Origin: Raphanus sativus
Lineage: Eukaryota > Streptophyta > Magnoliopsida > Brassicales > Brassicaceae
Direction: 5' to 3'
DNA: 64,000 bases
Assembly: GCF_000801105.2 (NCBI RefSeq)
Contig: NC_079511.1
Span: 21,599,792-21,663,791, forward strand
The notes below the pieces were generated by a model, which saw only the letters and a program-made list of their open reading frames with translations, did not search any database and was not told the DNA's origin. Positions 11,581 through 22,370 of this stretch are shown one piece after another (the stretch's first letter is position 1; every line of letters begins with the position of its first letter). The translations under genes were made by a program, and so were the position numbers.

Positions 11581-11828
11581 GCTTCCTATTTTAGCAGAGA
11601 CGAGAAGCTTCTTGCATGTCTATGACTTCATGCCTATATATGGGAAGTTATCTGCTCTCTTACTTGGTCAATTTTCATCAAAATTTGTTATTAGACTTGT
11701 CAAGTATGATTGTCTTTTGGGTAATAACATGTAACAGAGGAGCGCGAAGAACTCCACTAAATTGGGATGTTCGACCACGAATGGCTCTTGGTGCAGCTCG
11801 TGGCTTAGTCTACCGTCACTCACAATAA
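11581..11828 (+). pseudogene. RKL1: Relic of RKL1-type receptor-like kinase gene
   Basis: Broken plus-strand pieces match the kinase domain of RKL1/RLK902-type LRR receptor kinases. ASYFSRDEKLL corresponds to AYYFSRDEKLL. After a 1-base shift, VYDFMP follows, then a shifted MGS-SALL stretch. An insertion of roughly 60 bp comes next, and then NRGARRTPLNWDVRPRMALG and AARGL-Y-HSQ before a TAA stop. Everything else (ectodomain, membrane span, catalytic loop, DFG) is gone. Its place between the GLN1;5-like and IRE3-like genes is exactly where Arabidopsis carries RKL1 (At1g48480), so this is a positional relic and not a random insertion. It has no coding capacity. Confidence 0.85.
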
Positions 11829-12606
11829 ACCTTGAGAACATATTATCCATAAGAATAGAATGGTATTAACTTATGATAGAGCGTCAAATAGTATAAATAA
11901 TAGCTGTAATATGTTAACAGAAATCTTGTCTTAAACATGTGTAGAAATATATAGAAACTCAAATTGAAAGTAGAAACTCACAAGTACTTGGGGAGTTTAA
12001 ATTAATCTTATCGTATAAAATTTGGTTCTTCAAAATTACTAATTAATATATAATCGCCATATGTCAATAATTGTTTCTAAGATTGTAAAATATATTAAAA
12101 TATAATACACTTTAGTTGTTTAGAATTTACAAAGAGATTTAGAAATGGAAAATTATTAGTACAAAAAAATTCAGTTACTTTAGGATTTTAAAAAAAACGA
12201 AAAAATTGCCATTACATCTTCTTTTACAATTATATTATTGTTAACATATTAATAGTTATTTTCATATTTTAAAATATTTAACAAAATTTACTGTAAAAAA
12301 ATTGAAAGAAATTTTCCATTTAAATAATATTATTTTCATTTTTAAAGATACTAAAGAAAGAGAATTATTAAAGAAAACAATTAACTTTACAAAAATGACA
12401 AAACGATATAAATCTACAAGTACAAGAAATTATTTAATAAAAATCATAAAGAAAAACTAACTAGTAAAATAAGTAATAATCCTTTTCAAAAGACTAAACA
12501 AAAGAAAGAGTAAAGCCATTCCTATTATTTTCTTATAAATAAGTATGTTAAGAAAACTATAAACCTAAAATAGCTACAAATATTTCACATATGTATTTAG
12601 GATTAA
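11829..12606. other. AT-rich spacer
   Basis: Strongly A/T-rich with short AAAATT-type motifs and no gene or repeat that I can delimit. Confidence 0.4.
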
Positions 12607-12934
12607 GGGGGTGTATTGAATTGAGAGTTTTACGTGATTTGTATCAAAATGAAAAATCCATTGTTATTCAAACATGAGTTTTAAAAGCTCATTTAAAATT
12701 TAGTTTTATTTAACTTGACGTTTTATGAAATCCGCTGTTATTGAAAATATAGTTGTGGGATTTTAAGTTTCCAAGTGATTTAGAGTGTTTGAGTGGAATT
12801 TTTTAGTTAAAAAAATAAAACTCAAATCCCATGGTTTTAGGTGATAAAATCACTTAAATCTCCTTAACTTATTGAAACAATCTAAAACCTCATTAAAAAT
12901 CAAAACACCTCAAATTTCAGGTTGAATACACCCC
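12607..12934. mobile_element. PIF/Harbinger (Tourist-like) MITE
   Basis: The ends are inverted copies: GGGGGTGTATTGAATTGAGA at the left, and GGGGTGTATTCAACCTGAAA when the right end is read on the minus strand. Both sides are flanked by TAA, the 3-bp T(A/T)A duplication typical of the Harbinger superfamily. The interior has partial self-complementarity and no coding capacity. Length is 328 bp. It would have been mobilised by a Harbinger transposase of the kind decayed at the window start, but that link is inference. Confidence 0.8.
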
Positions 12935-15019
12935 TAAGCTTCCTCATATTATTTTCACAAACAAACAATAGTATTTATAAGAAAAATATTACATGAATAT
13001 TTTCTTTAAATTTTTTGATACAACTCAATTTTTTTTTGTCATCCTTATTACATATTACCATGCTAACATAATTTTTTAATTACAATGTTGTTGTCGTACA
13101 TGAGTATCTGTGAATATGATGAATATGTATTTGTACAAATGAGACAAAATATATAATTATTTACATTTTTTGTTTAAAATAAGTTATTTGTGTAAAAACC
13201 GCATCGAAAATGAGTTATTTGTATCCTACAAATAAAAGAAATTGTTTAATGAAAGATCTTAAACAAAAACTAATTATAAATAATTAGTTTCCTTTTAGAA
13301 AATTCTAAATAAAATAAAATTGTTAAAGTAATATTATTTTTCTTAAAAATTACTAAATTTTCTTTTAATAGATAATTTTGTGTGTAAAAAATTATAAACC
13401 AATAATAATTTCAAATATTTTACCCTATATGATTGTATCAATAAAAACCTGTCTTTATGTAAATATAACTTCTTTTTCCTAAAATACTAAACAAAAGAGA
13501 TTTTTAAAATATTTTTCCTTTTATTCTTAAATGAAATTTTTATTTTTAAAATAGAATTTTTCTTTTTATTCTTTTTAAAAATAGAATTTTATAAGTTTAA
13601 TTTATTTAATAGTAATTTTACTTTTAAAATTTTAATGATAAACATTATACTCAAAATATTTATTAACAAAGAAAAATAGAAATTTATAAGTTTAATTTAT
13701 TTAATAGTAATTTTACTTTTAAAAATTTAATGATAAACATTATACTCAAAATATTTTATTAAAAGGAAAATTTCTAAAAATATTGTTGATATTGAAAAAA
13801 CGAATACTGAAATAGCTAATATTTAAAATAATTAATATTATCTGGAAATAATTATCTGATAGTAATTTGATTTTTCTAAATCCTCGAGAATATATTATTG
13901 TAAAGGATAGGCAATATTAATTTCATTTTCTAAAACCCTAAAAACAGTAAAAGAATATTTGATTTTTTCGTTTTTTTAAAAGAAACCTAAACAAAACATA
14001 TTTGTATTCTATTTTTAAGTTCTAGCCAAAATAAAATTGTAAAAAGTTATCTGATAATATTTTTTTAGGAGAGTTAGATTATTTTCATGTTTGGTCATAG
14101 AAAGTTAGATTATTATTATTGTCACCGTAAATAATCTTTATATGAGTTTTGTTAAAAAAGAAATCAAGCTTATTGTCATCTTATTACATTTTTTACTATG
14201 TAATATTTGTTCTACTTCATTAATAAAAATATTATTACGGAAATATATCATTAAAATAATAAATTGATTTTTTTAAACATTGGATAAGTTTAAGAAAACA
14301 TTAAATTAGTACATAAAAAGTGTATAATGTTGTCATCGACTCGAGTATCCTTATTTAAATTTCAAAGTATGAGTTTTTTTTCTGTAGTTCTAAGTACAAA
14401 ATTGATAACTATTCACCTATGCACCATGATAATAAAATATAAATATTAACTGAAACTTATGTGTGATAATGAGTTCTTAATTATCAAATAAGTCTTACAT
14501 AACATATGTAAAAAAAATCCTATACAACTATACAATATAACTTTCATATTTTTTATTAAATTAAAATATCAAACAAAACCCGTTGCAACACATGGGTAAA
14601 AATAAAAATTAATTTTTAGGTTAGTAAAAACTCATGTAATAAAAATTAATTCCACTTTTAGTAAGTATTCCCGTATCCAATGTGGTTGAAACCCTAGAGT
14701 TACTGCTTGTTACAAATTCATTATGATTTTAGAAACTCTCCTATTTCATGCAACGATTAGGGTAAAGAAATAATAGTCAGTGCCGGCTTAAACATACCGT
14801 AGGCGCTAGAACAATTTTTTTAAAATAGACCCTTTAAACCATGAAAATTTGGATTATTCAAAAATGTGTCATTTAGTAAAACAAGCAAAGCAAATGCTAA
14901 ACATATTACCATGATCGTTCAAGTAAATTAATATATATAGTGAAATTTTGTTTTTGTACAATCAATTTTTGAAATGTTCATTAAAAACTTACTCAAAACA
15001 CTCTTATGATTGCATACAC
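12935..15019. other. AT-rich desert with short tandem duplication
   Basis: About 2 kb of very A/T-rich sequence without a gene. The only clear structure is a ~100-bp tandem duplication at about 13579-13765: the stretch from ATAAGTTTAATTTATTTAAT to ATACTCAAAATATTT occurs twice, offset by about 102 bp, with few differences. Confidence 0.5.
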
Positions 15020-15027
15020 AACTCTAG

Positions 15028-15711
15028 CGGTGAGGTGAACACTTTACCCGATATCCGAAGCCATACCCAAATTCGATTTGAAAAATCCGAACCGAAATGC
15101 GAACCAAAATACAAAATACTCAAATGGATATTGATTTAGGAAAAACTGGATATCCGAACCTGAACGGATAATATCCAAACCCGAATGGATATTCGAAGAT
15201 AACCGAACATATATATACTTACCCTTAAATTTCTAGTTTTCATCTCTCATTTTATTTAAAATATTTATATTGATGTCACACATACATTAAATTATATAAT
15301 ATACATATAGGTACGGAGAAAAATGATTTGATATTCACTTAAAATGAATATCAAGCTTAACAAAAGTTACATCCAAATTATAAAATAATAGCCAAATGAG
15401 TGTCTATTTATTTTTGAAAATTACCTCCAAATCTATTAATAATTCAATCTATTAAAAAATAAAAAATCAGTTAATCGAAAATTAAAATTTTTAAATACAA
15501 GAACCTTAAAAATAAAAAAATTAATTTTTTTTCTTCAAAATCTACATATCCGAACTCCGATCCGAAATAACCAAATCCGAACTAAAAATACCCGAACCCG
15601 ACCCAAAGTTTAGAAATACCCGAACGGGTATTTTACTCCTATATCGAAATATCCAAAAATCCAGAATACCCGATCCGAACCGAACGGGTATCCGAACGCC
15701 CACTCCAACCC
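15028..15711. mobile_element. Non-autonomous hAT-type element, copy A
   Basis: The terminal parts are rich in CCGAAC/CCCGAAC motifs and end in inverted GGTGGGC-like termini. Flanking 8-bp direct repeats AACTCTAG (15020-15027) and AACTCAAG (15712-15719) agree at 7 of 8 positions. The interior matches the better preserved copy at 44550-45221 along its length, including GGATATCCGAACCT and TTTATATTGATGT, and total length is similar (684 versus 672 bp). There is no coding capacity. The 8-bp duplication and ends fit the hAT superfamily; the exact first base is uncertain because the left end has drifted. Confidence 0.65.
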
Positions 15712-15820
15712 AACTCAAGTAAGAATTTTATTTGTACACAAAAAAACCGTCAGAGAGCAATTAGTGGCTATTTTTAAAGCGATCTTTTTCTCTTATCCAC
15801 TGACACAAATCTGTTTCTGG

Positions 15821-16387
15821 CCTTGTTCTAAAACTCGCCCGAGTTACTGTTTAATCGGACGAGTATTCGCTACTCGGCAACACACCGTGGCGAATTCATC
15901 CAAATCGGTTGAAAAATCGGATTTGTCAAAAAAATAAAAATTTGGAGTTTTTAGTGCTTGAAATCATATAAGACATGAGAGATCTAGAAGTTTACTGAAA
16001 AAATAAGTAGAAAACATCAGAATTTAAGTGATTAGTGACAGATTTATTGTATTAGCTATGGTGGAAAATGCAGAAAACTAAAACGATGGGCATAGGAAGA
16101 GGAAAACATAATTACAGTGTTGCCACTGATTAAAAAGAAAACATTAAAAATAAAAAAAAGCATGTATTGCAATGGGAACACGTGACATGCAAACTTTAAC
16201 TAATAATCTAGAAATTTTATTATATAAATTGTATTATTTTGTATTATACGTATAAATAAAATATTATACGTATAAAAATACAGAAAATTCCTCCCCGCGT
16301 ACTCCCCGATTTTTTTTCCGATTTTCTGATAAATCGCTAGGTCCCAATGCACCGCACACATAGCGCGTAACGATTTTTCGAACAAGG
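15821..16387. mobile_element. Non-autonomous hAT element with perfect 8-bp duplication
   Basis: The left end CCTTGTTCTAAAACTCG is mirrored by the right end, which reads CCTTGTTCGAAAAATCG on the minus strand (14 of 17 positions). GTTTCTGG is repeated perfectly on both sides (15813-15820 and 16388-16395). An 8-bp duplication with short imperfect inverted ends is the hAT signature. The element is 567 bp, less A/T-rich at its ends than its surroundings, and encodes no protein of note. It is a different family from the CCGAAC-rich hAT pair. Confidence 0.8.
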
Positions 16388-17243
16388 GTTTCTGGCCAAA
16401 GCTGTAAACCGTTGTTCGGGTGATCTTTTTATTATACAGACATCTACATGATGAATTTGGTGATGAAATTAGTCACAATTCTGGCTTTTCTCAGACGATT
16501 CATACATGATGATTTTCAATCAAAAATTGGATTTTCATGATCTGAGTTCATTTTTAACACCACGGACGGCAAATACGGGGCATAATTATTGGGTATGTAA
16601 TATCTATATTATTAAAATAGAAGTACACTTTGAAAATGCCCCTAAGTTTTTGAAGTTATTTTACATTAGAATACCACTGAAGCAATAAATTAATTTTCCT
16701 TAATTATAGTTGTTTTTCTGTTTTGTAAATGAATTTTCCTTAATTATAGTTGTCTTTATTGAACCTATATTTAAGTATGATGGTCTTTTCCTATATTTAA
16801 GTATACTTGTCTTTATTGAACCTATATTTAAGTATGCTTATATTTTCCTAATTTAAATAATAGATTTAAGCATTTAATGTATTTTCTTAATTTAAATAAA
16901 AGATTTTCTTAATCAAATATTTATGAAAATAGATTTCCCAATATACTTCGTTTTAACATGTTAAATATTTTTAATATTTATTGGTATAAATAATAAAATA
17001 AATATCACACATCATAATCAATTTATATAATATATAAATAAAATATAAAATAATTTATTCATATATTATTAGTATAATGGTTTCATAATATAAATATAAT
17101 AAGTTATAAATGTTGGATTTGTTTATATGATACACTGTGATATAATAGATGATCAAAATCACAAAATATAATTATTCAACGTAATAAATAAAGTTGTTAT
17201 GTTTTAAAATGTTTTATTAATAATTATGTAATAAATTTTAATT

Positions 17244-17247
<4 letters not shown>

Positions 17248-17287
<40 letters not shown>
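17248..17287. repeat. (TA)n microsatellite within the Helitron
   Basis: Uninterrupted AT/TA run of about 40 bases. Confidence 0.8.
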
Positions 17288-17290
<3 letters not shown>

Positions 17291-19055
17291 CCATTAGTAC
17301 AAATAAAAATTTAAAATAAAAGCAAATATTTATACGGTCACGGGTCAAACTCTAGAAATAAACAACAACATCGCTAAATTATTTTTCTTTAACAAATTTA
17401 TTTTGATAGAAATATTGTTCCAAATATGGTTCATATATTTTATGTATTTATAAATTTATTTTATTGGGATGCTAAGATTTTGAAATTGGAAAAAAATATG
17501 ACCCACCTATATATTATTTTTATTAAGAAATTTAAATTATGTATCAAAATATTTTATTAACCTTTTAATTTTAAGTTTTATTATAACTGCAAAAATTAAT
17601 TTTCAATCGGAATTTATGTGCAAATATTACAAATTCATCATTTAATATAAACACAAAATTTAATAACAGAAAATAAATAGAAAAATTTGCCAAAAGGGAA
17701 CATAAAAACAACTACATTGTCCCTTTGCCATAAATCATTTTTTGGTCCGTTCTGGACTCAGATACCCCTGAATAACTTTAAAAATTCATATCAATTATTT
17801 TAACAGTCAGAAAAATATATTTTTTTTTTCAAAATGTACATAAACAAAAAACTATACTATGAAAAATATTTTTATAGACTAAATATTAGTATATCAAATT
17901 TTCATATTTTGATCTACGGACGGCAGAAAACTTAATCTACTAGTTACGGGCCGTAGATTGTATATTCGGTTAATAATTTAGTTATCTACATATGGTAGAA
18001 CTATCATATCTACCATTATATACTTCTCTACCGTCGTAGAATTATTCAGCTGCCAATAAATACATTTCTACGATGGTAGATTTATTCAGCTGCCATTTCG
18101 CTTATTTCTGGATTACAGTTGATTTCAATAACTATATTTCTTAATATATCTACGTATGTTTACTTGGTATTTTCTACCAAAATATTATATTCTACCGTTG
18201 CTGGGTTATGCAACCTACTGTTTTATCTACTTTCTATGGCAGTAGAATGTATACTCTACCAAGTTCGAAATGTATATTTTCCTAAAATCTTTCCAATTTT
18301 TTTGTGTTTTTATCAATTATTTATGAAACCAACAAGTATATTAAACTCTAATTTCTATACACACTAAACTTTAACTTATAAACACTAAATTCACAATCAC
18401 CATTTATTTGATTTAGGCTTTAGGGTTTGAACCCTATGTGATTAAGGGTTTAGGGTTTAAACCCTACTTGTAGTGTGAACTATATTTGTAAATCTTAGTG
18501 AAATAACATGTTCGGTGTAATGGTTATTAAATACATATAATATCTTCATCATTAAATAGCTGTTCATCATTGTGATTTATAAGAAAATGAGTATAGTTTG
18601 CTTAGAATGGCTCTTGTGAGAGAAAATCATGAGAATAGAGTGAAACCTCACAACTAAAACACATTTACTATTGTTTATGAGAATCCGAGTACAACACGTA
18701 ACACATATATAACGATTAACAGTAACTAAATCCAAAGTCATAACAACTCTCACTAAGTATCCACTATTCGAGCTTGAACAACCTTGAAGTAGTTTCCGAC
18801 ACGAGAAACATAGATAAGCTAGGAAAGTGTATTCTGGTGCAGGCGCAAGACCAAGAAGAGCTTCAGTTCCTGTTAGGAACAGTCTATTACATAAGGAACA
18901 TTTACCCGGAGGTGGAACTTGAAAAGAAACAGAACCATTTTTACAACCTTTTCTGTATATCCCATGAAAAGAAAAACACAAAATGGGTTATTCAATCAGC
19001 CATCGTCGTCTATTTGTAGTTCTTCATTCTATATTAGCTAAATAAATATTAAAAT

Positions 19056-19199
19056 TTCATGTATTGCTAATGAATCACTCATTCTCTTCACAACCTCGCC
19101 TCTACAGCTTCTAATTTCCCGTAAAGGAGAGAAGTCAGTAACCAAATGTGAAGCTCCACACTCTGTAATGAAATCAGGGATCTTCTCCCTTGCAGCTCC
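19056..19199 (-). pseudogene. Captured exon of class II CPD photolyase (PHR1/UVR2)
   Basis: The minus strand reads without a stop for 48 codons through KIPDFITECGASHL, VTDFSPLREIRSCR, GEVVKRM and SDSLAIHE. This closely matches the N-terminal photolyase domain of plant class II CPD photolyase (Arabidopsis PHR1/UVR2, At1g12370), the flavoenzyme that repairs UV cyclobutane pyrimidine dimers. A T-rich tract and AG splice acceptor precede it (TTTAG at 19200-19204), so the exon was taken with its intron edge. Similarity ends right after SDSLAIHE, where unrelated AT-rich sequence begins. The FAD-binding C-terminal domain is absent, so there is no repair function. It lies inside the Pack-MULE. Confidence 0.85.
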
Positions 19200-19277
19200 C
19201 TAAATTGTAAGAATCAAAAGTTCATATTTCCCTTAATCATAACAATCCAAAGTACAAACGAAAGAGAACCGAAGAAC

Positions 19278-19617
19278 TTACTTAAAATCGATTAGGTCAA
19301 GGAATAAAGATGAAGTGTATCTCTGTTTGAGACGGTAAGGCGCGGGTTCGAGATTCCGGTAAAGTGATTCACTTTGTTTCTGTCGGGAGAAGAGAGAGAT
19401 TAAATCGAAACTCCCAGATTCTCTTGTAAGGAGAAGGAAGATGAACACCGACGACCAGGAGGAGGAGTAGGCGCCTTTGTTTAAGAAGAAACACCGGCGG
19501 AGCCAAAGAGGGGAAAAGGAATATCGGAGCCGGCGAATAAGGGACACTGGAGCCGGCGAAGTGAAGCAGCGTCGTCGAGTGTTCAAGTCTCTCCGATTTT
19601 CTCTCTACACGTAACAA
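19278..19617 (-). other. Leader-like GC-rich block inside the Pack-MULE
   Basis: Two overlapping open frames on the minus strand start here (82 and 102 codons, rich in Ser, Leu and Arg). The second ends next to a GTAAGT donor at about 19283, upstream of the photolyase exon. The block looks like a captured 5' exon or untranslated leader that could drive a chimeric transcript into the photolyase exon. I do not recognise its source. Confidence 0.4.
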
Positions 19618-19925
19618 AGGAGAGAGTTTTGATTAGGGTTCATGTGTTCAATTTGGGGATAAAATGGTGTCAGGGGATGTGTGTTTTGTTTTATTTCTTA
19701 ATTAAATTTTTTTTATCGAAAATTAATTTTTTATTTAAAGAAAACAAATATAAAATATTGCGTTGGAATTATATTGGGGGTTTAATTGGATAAACACAAA
19801 ATATTATTGCATTGGGACAATGTGGTGTTTAATATATGGCATAGGGACAATGTAGTTGTTTTTATGTTCCATATTTACAATTTTCCCTAATAAATACCCG
19901 CCCGGTCGGGCGGGTCAAGGTCTAG

Positions 19926-20478
19926 TTACCAATTGTAACTTTATTACATGGTTAGGGAAGTCCGATTTTGGTGTTGGTGTGAGACAGTTTTGTCGCTTTT
20001 CTATTCTTACACATCCACCATCTCCATGGTGGAAAAGATCCATTACGATGTTAGTGTGACAAGTTATTGTCGTCGATATAAATGGTGCATTAATTGGTCG
20101 AAGAATTTGGGATCCAAAAACAAAAATCAGGTTCGTTGGAGGTATTGCAAGTTGAGATCAGGAGTAAAAGATCAGTTTCAGAAACTGACTAAAGAGTTTT
20201 CAAATTTATATTTCAATACAATACATTTGGTATCGAAGTTTGAATAAATTCAAACTATCGTTGAAATTATGGACATCACAATGAAAAAAAACGACAGTAT
20301 AGAATGGAGGATGTATTTTCTTTGTTGTATAGCAATATTTTTACAATCGTTGAAAGTTGTTCATCTCGGTTTTTAACTTTTACGGTTGAAATCTTTTATA
20401 CATTTATACACTAAAACAGAAGTCAGTTGACAATTTTGGTTGTGACATGTGTCTTTTCTCATTTTTAATAATAAATTA
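19926..20478. other. Spacer with an unplaced exon-like stretch
   Basis: Two overlapping plus-strand frames (19856-20059 and 19948-20247) have more balanced base use than the flanks, but no family resemblance and no clear splice structure. The rest is A/T-rich. Confidence 0.3.
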
Positions 20479-21290
20479 CTAGATTTTGATCCGCGCTTTT
20501 AAAGCGCGGGATTATATTTTTAATTGAATATATATTCGGTAAAATCAAAATTTGTATATACTTTATACAGTATATTTTTATTTTCCAATATGTATATATA
20601 TATATATTATTACCAACATATACAATATTTATAATTATATAAATTAATATGAGCACTATGTAAGTTTTTATGTGGATATTTTTTTTGTTGCAGATAGTTT
20701 AAGAAACAAAGCTAGACCCATATATTTTTATATAAACTTTTTCAATAAAAATATGGTCTTTACATTTAAAAAATTATTTTTTACATGAGATATATATTTT
20801 TACCTGTGATCACTAAAAAATCTACTCACAAAAGTCAATGTTGGATCATTACATTATTTAACTTCATATTATTTCTCATATAATTAAATTGTTTACTATT
20901 AAAAAAATATTCTAATCTAACATGTTATTCCAATATTTTCAAAATAAGATATTGAAAACATATTCTGAAGTATCTTTTTTAATATTTTATTATTATAAAT
21001 GAGTCTAATACCTTTTTGATTTAAAGAAAATAAAACAAATTACTATAAATATTTATATAATCGGACAAAATATTAATGGAATGTAATCTTAACAAAATAT
21101 TTATGGGATGTAATCTTAACAGAATATTAAAAGATTCATGTTTAAGATATATTAAATTTTCCGAATATATTTATTAATATATATATGGAAACATTTGCAA
21201 TAACATAAATATAGCAATGGCATACTATTGTAATTAACTTCAAAAACCAAGTGCAAAAACCTATTAGGTATTTTACTTTAATAGTATAGA
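20479..21290 (-). mobile_element. Small non-autonomous Helitron (minus strand)
   Basis: On the minus strand it starts TCTATACTATTAAAG (right edge, 21290). It ends with a hairpin built on CCCGCGCTTTAAAAGCGCGG, then ATCAAAATCTAG and T (left edge, CTAG at 20479-20482). The outer bases are A before TC and T after CTAG. The interior is A/T-rich and non-coding. Length is 812 bp. The same 5' motif recurs in the 52-54 kb Helitrons, so they are probably one family. Confidence 0.75.
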
Positions 21291-21815
21291 TAAGTTTTTT
21301 TTGTCAACTCATATTCATTTAAGCCCAAATGGCTAAAGCATACATTTGTGTCATTACAAGATAGCCCAGAAAATAAAATTACAATCCAAACAAGAACGTA
21401 GTTTATATCGTGAATATCTTTCCACGTGTTATCTTCTAGGGCATCAACTATACACGCGTCTCCACACGTGTTAACCATCCCTGAAGCTGCTTCAATGTTC
21501 ACCGTGAAGCTTCAACCACCGTAGCTTTCCAGTTTCGCTTCCTTGTTCTCTTACTCTTTCCACATGATTCATCTATCTTCTGGGGATATTGAGTTTTTTT
21601 TTCTGACACCAACGAGAGATGCCTTCCACTTCAAGCCGCGTCTTTTTGATCAGAAAAGACTTTTTTACCGGAATTAAGAACCGAGGAAATATAAGTCAAA
21701 TTGAAGCAAAATCATTTGTTGGACGGGATATTTTCTATAATTTCCATTCTATCATTTGTTTGACAGCTTAAACTAGGCTTCATTTTAGATAGGTTTTCGG
21801 TCTTAATCAAAATCG
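21291..21815. other. Unassigned sequence of mixed composition
   Basis: A 74-codon minus-strand frame at 21278-21502 and a GC-richer stretch at 21480-21700 suggest old coding or leader sequence. No family can be named. Confidence 0.3.
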
Positions 21816-22370
21816 GTCAGGGGTGCGTCGGAACGGTCGGTGGCCGCTTAGTCTCATCCGAGAGTCTAATCTCTTTGTACTGCTTTTTTTTTTAAGGAAA
21901 AAAAGAAGGAAGGGGTCGATTTATAGGCTCCTTCCCTTCCACTGCATAGCTGCGCTAACAGGTACTATGAGCCCTCTGTCCACACATCTAACCAGCTCGC
22001 GTGGTTTCACCGGTTCCACCGAAAACTCTCATTTGTTAAAACGGAGCATAGTGCGCTTTAGGCGCCGAGCGAGAAACCTCTCTTCTTTCGTTTCGGTTTA
22101 TTCACTATCTGAAACTTAGCACTTGTTTGATTTTTATTATTGGATAGGGGTCAAGACGCAGTCGGGCGCCGGCGGCTTACTCAAGTGCCCCCCGAACCGC
22201 GCGAAATGGTCGCCTATTACACGGCTCACTAACTCTGCCTGGGGTGGGGGTACGTACCTATTTATTATTCGTCGCCGGTCCGGCTTAATGGAGAAGGAAA
22301 TTCATTCTTAATCTAGAGAGTTCCCTTTCGTTAAGCGCATCGAGCCAAAAGACTTTTCAGTCAGAAAATT
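21816..22370 (+). other. GC-rich insert, possibly mitochondrial-derived (NUMT)
   Basis: Base composition jumps to about half G+C within a region otherwise near 30%, and falls again after about 22370. Plus-strand frames at 21823-22119 and 22123-22311 are Arg- and Ser-rich with codon use unlike the nuclear genes here, and the sequence has the GC-flat, non-simple texture of plant mitochondrial intergenic DNA. I could not match it to a named mitochondrial gene, so organellar origin is inference. A fragment of an unknown GC-rich gene is the main alternative. Confidence 0.35.

Larger units (their letters stand above)
17680..19887. mobile_element. Pack-MULE (Mutator-like element carrying host exon)
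   Basis: Terminal inverted repeats: the left end begins GAAAAATTTGCC and includes GGAACATAAAAACAACTACA followed by TTGTCCCTTTGCC. The right end read on the minus strand begins GGGAAAATTGTA and includes the same 20 bases, then TTGTCCCTATGCC. Flanking 9-bp repeats AAATAAATA (17671-17679) and TAATAAATA (19888-19896) differ at one position; 9 bp is the Mutator-superfamily length. No transposase is present. Inside are CTACCGTCGTAGA-type subterminal repeats (17940-18250), a GC-rich leader-like block on the minus strand (19278-19617) and a CPD photolyase exon. This is a non-autonomous gene-capturing MULE. Confidence 0.85.
16603..19925 (+). mobile_element. Helitron, interrupted by a nested MULE
   Basis: It begins with TCTATATTATTAAAATAG after an A. 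It ends with a GC-rich hairpin (CCCGCCC 19897-19903, loop GGTC, GGGCGGG 19908-19914), then TCAAGGT and CTAG at 19922-19925, followed by T. A 5' TC, a 3' hairpin about 8 bp before CTRR, and insertion between A and T are the Helitron hallmarks. A MULE occupies 17680-19887, so the Helitron itself was only about 1.1 kb and non-autonomous. The interior carries short repeats of CTATATTTAAGTATG near 16764-16830. Confidence 0.8.

Noticed and set aside
18577..18981. 134-codon minus-strand open frame inside the Pack-MULE
   Set aside because: Cys-rich but with no recognisable domain. It overlaps intron/leader-like sequence of a mobile element, with an overlapping frame on the other strand.
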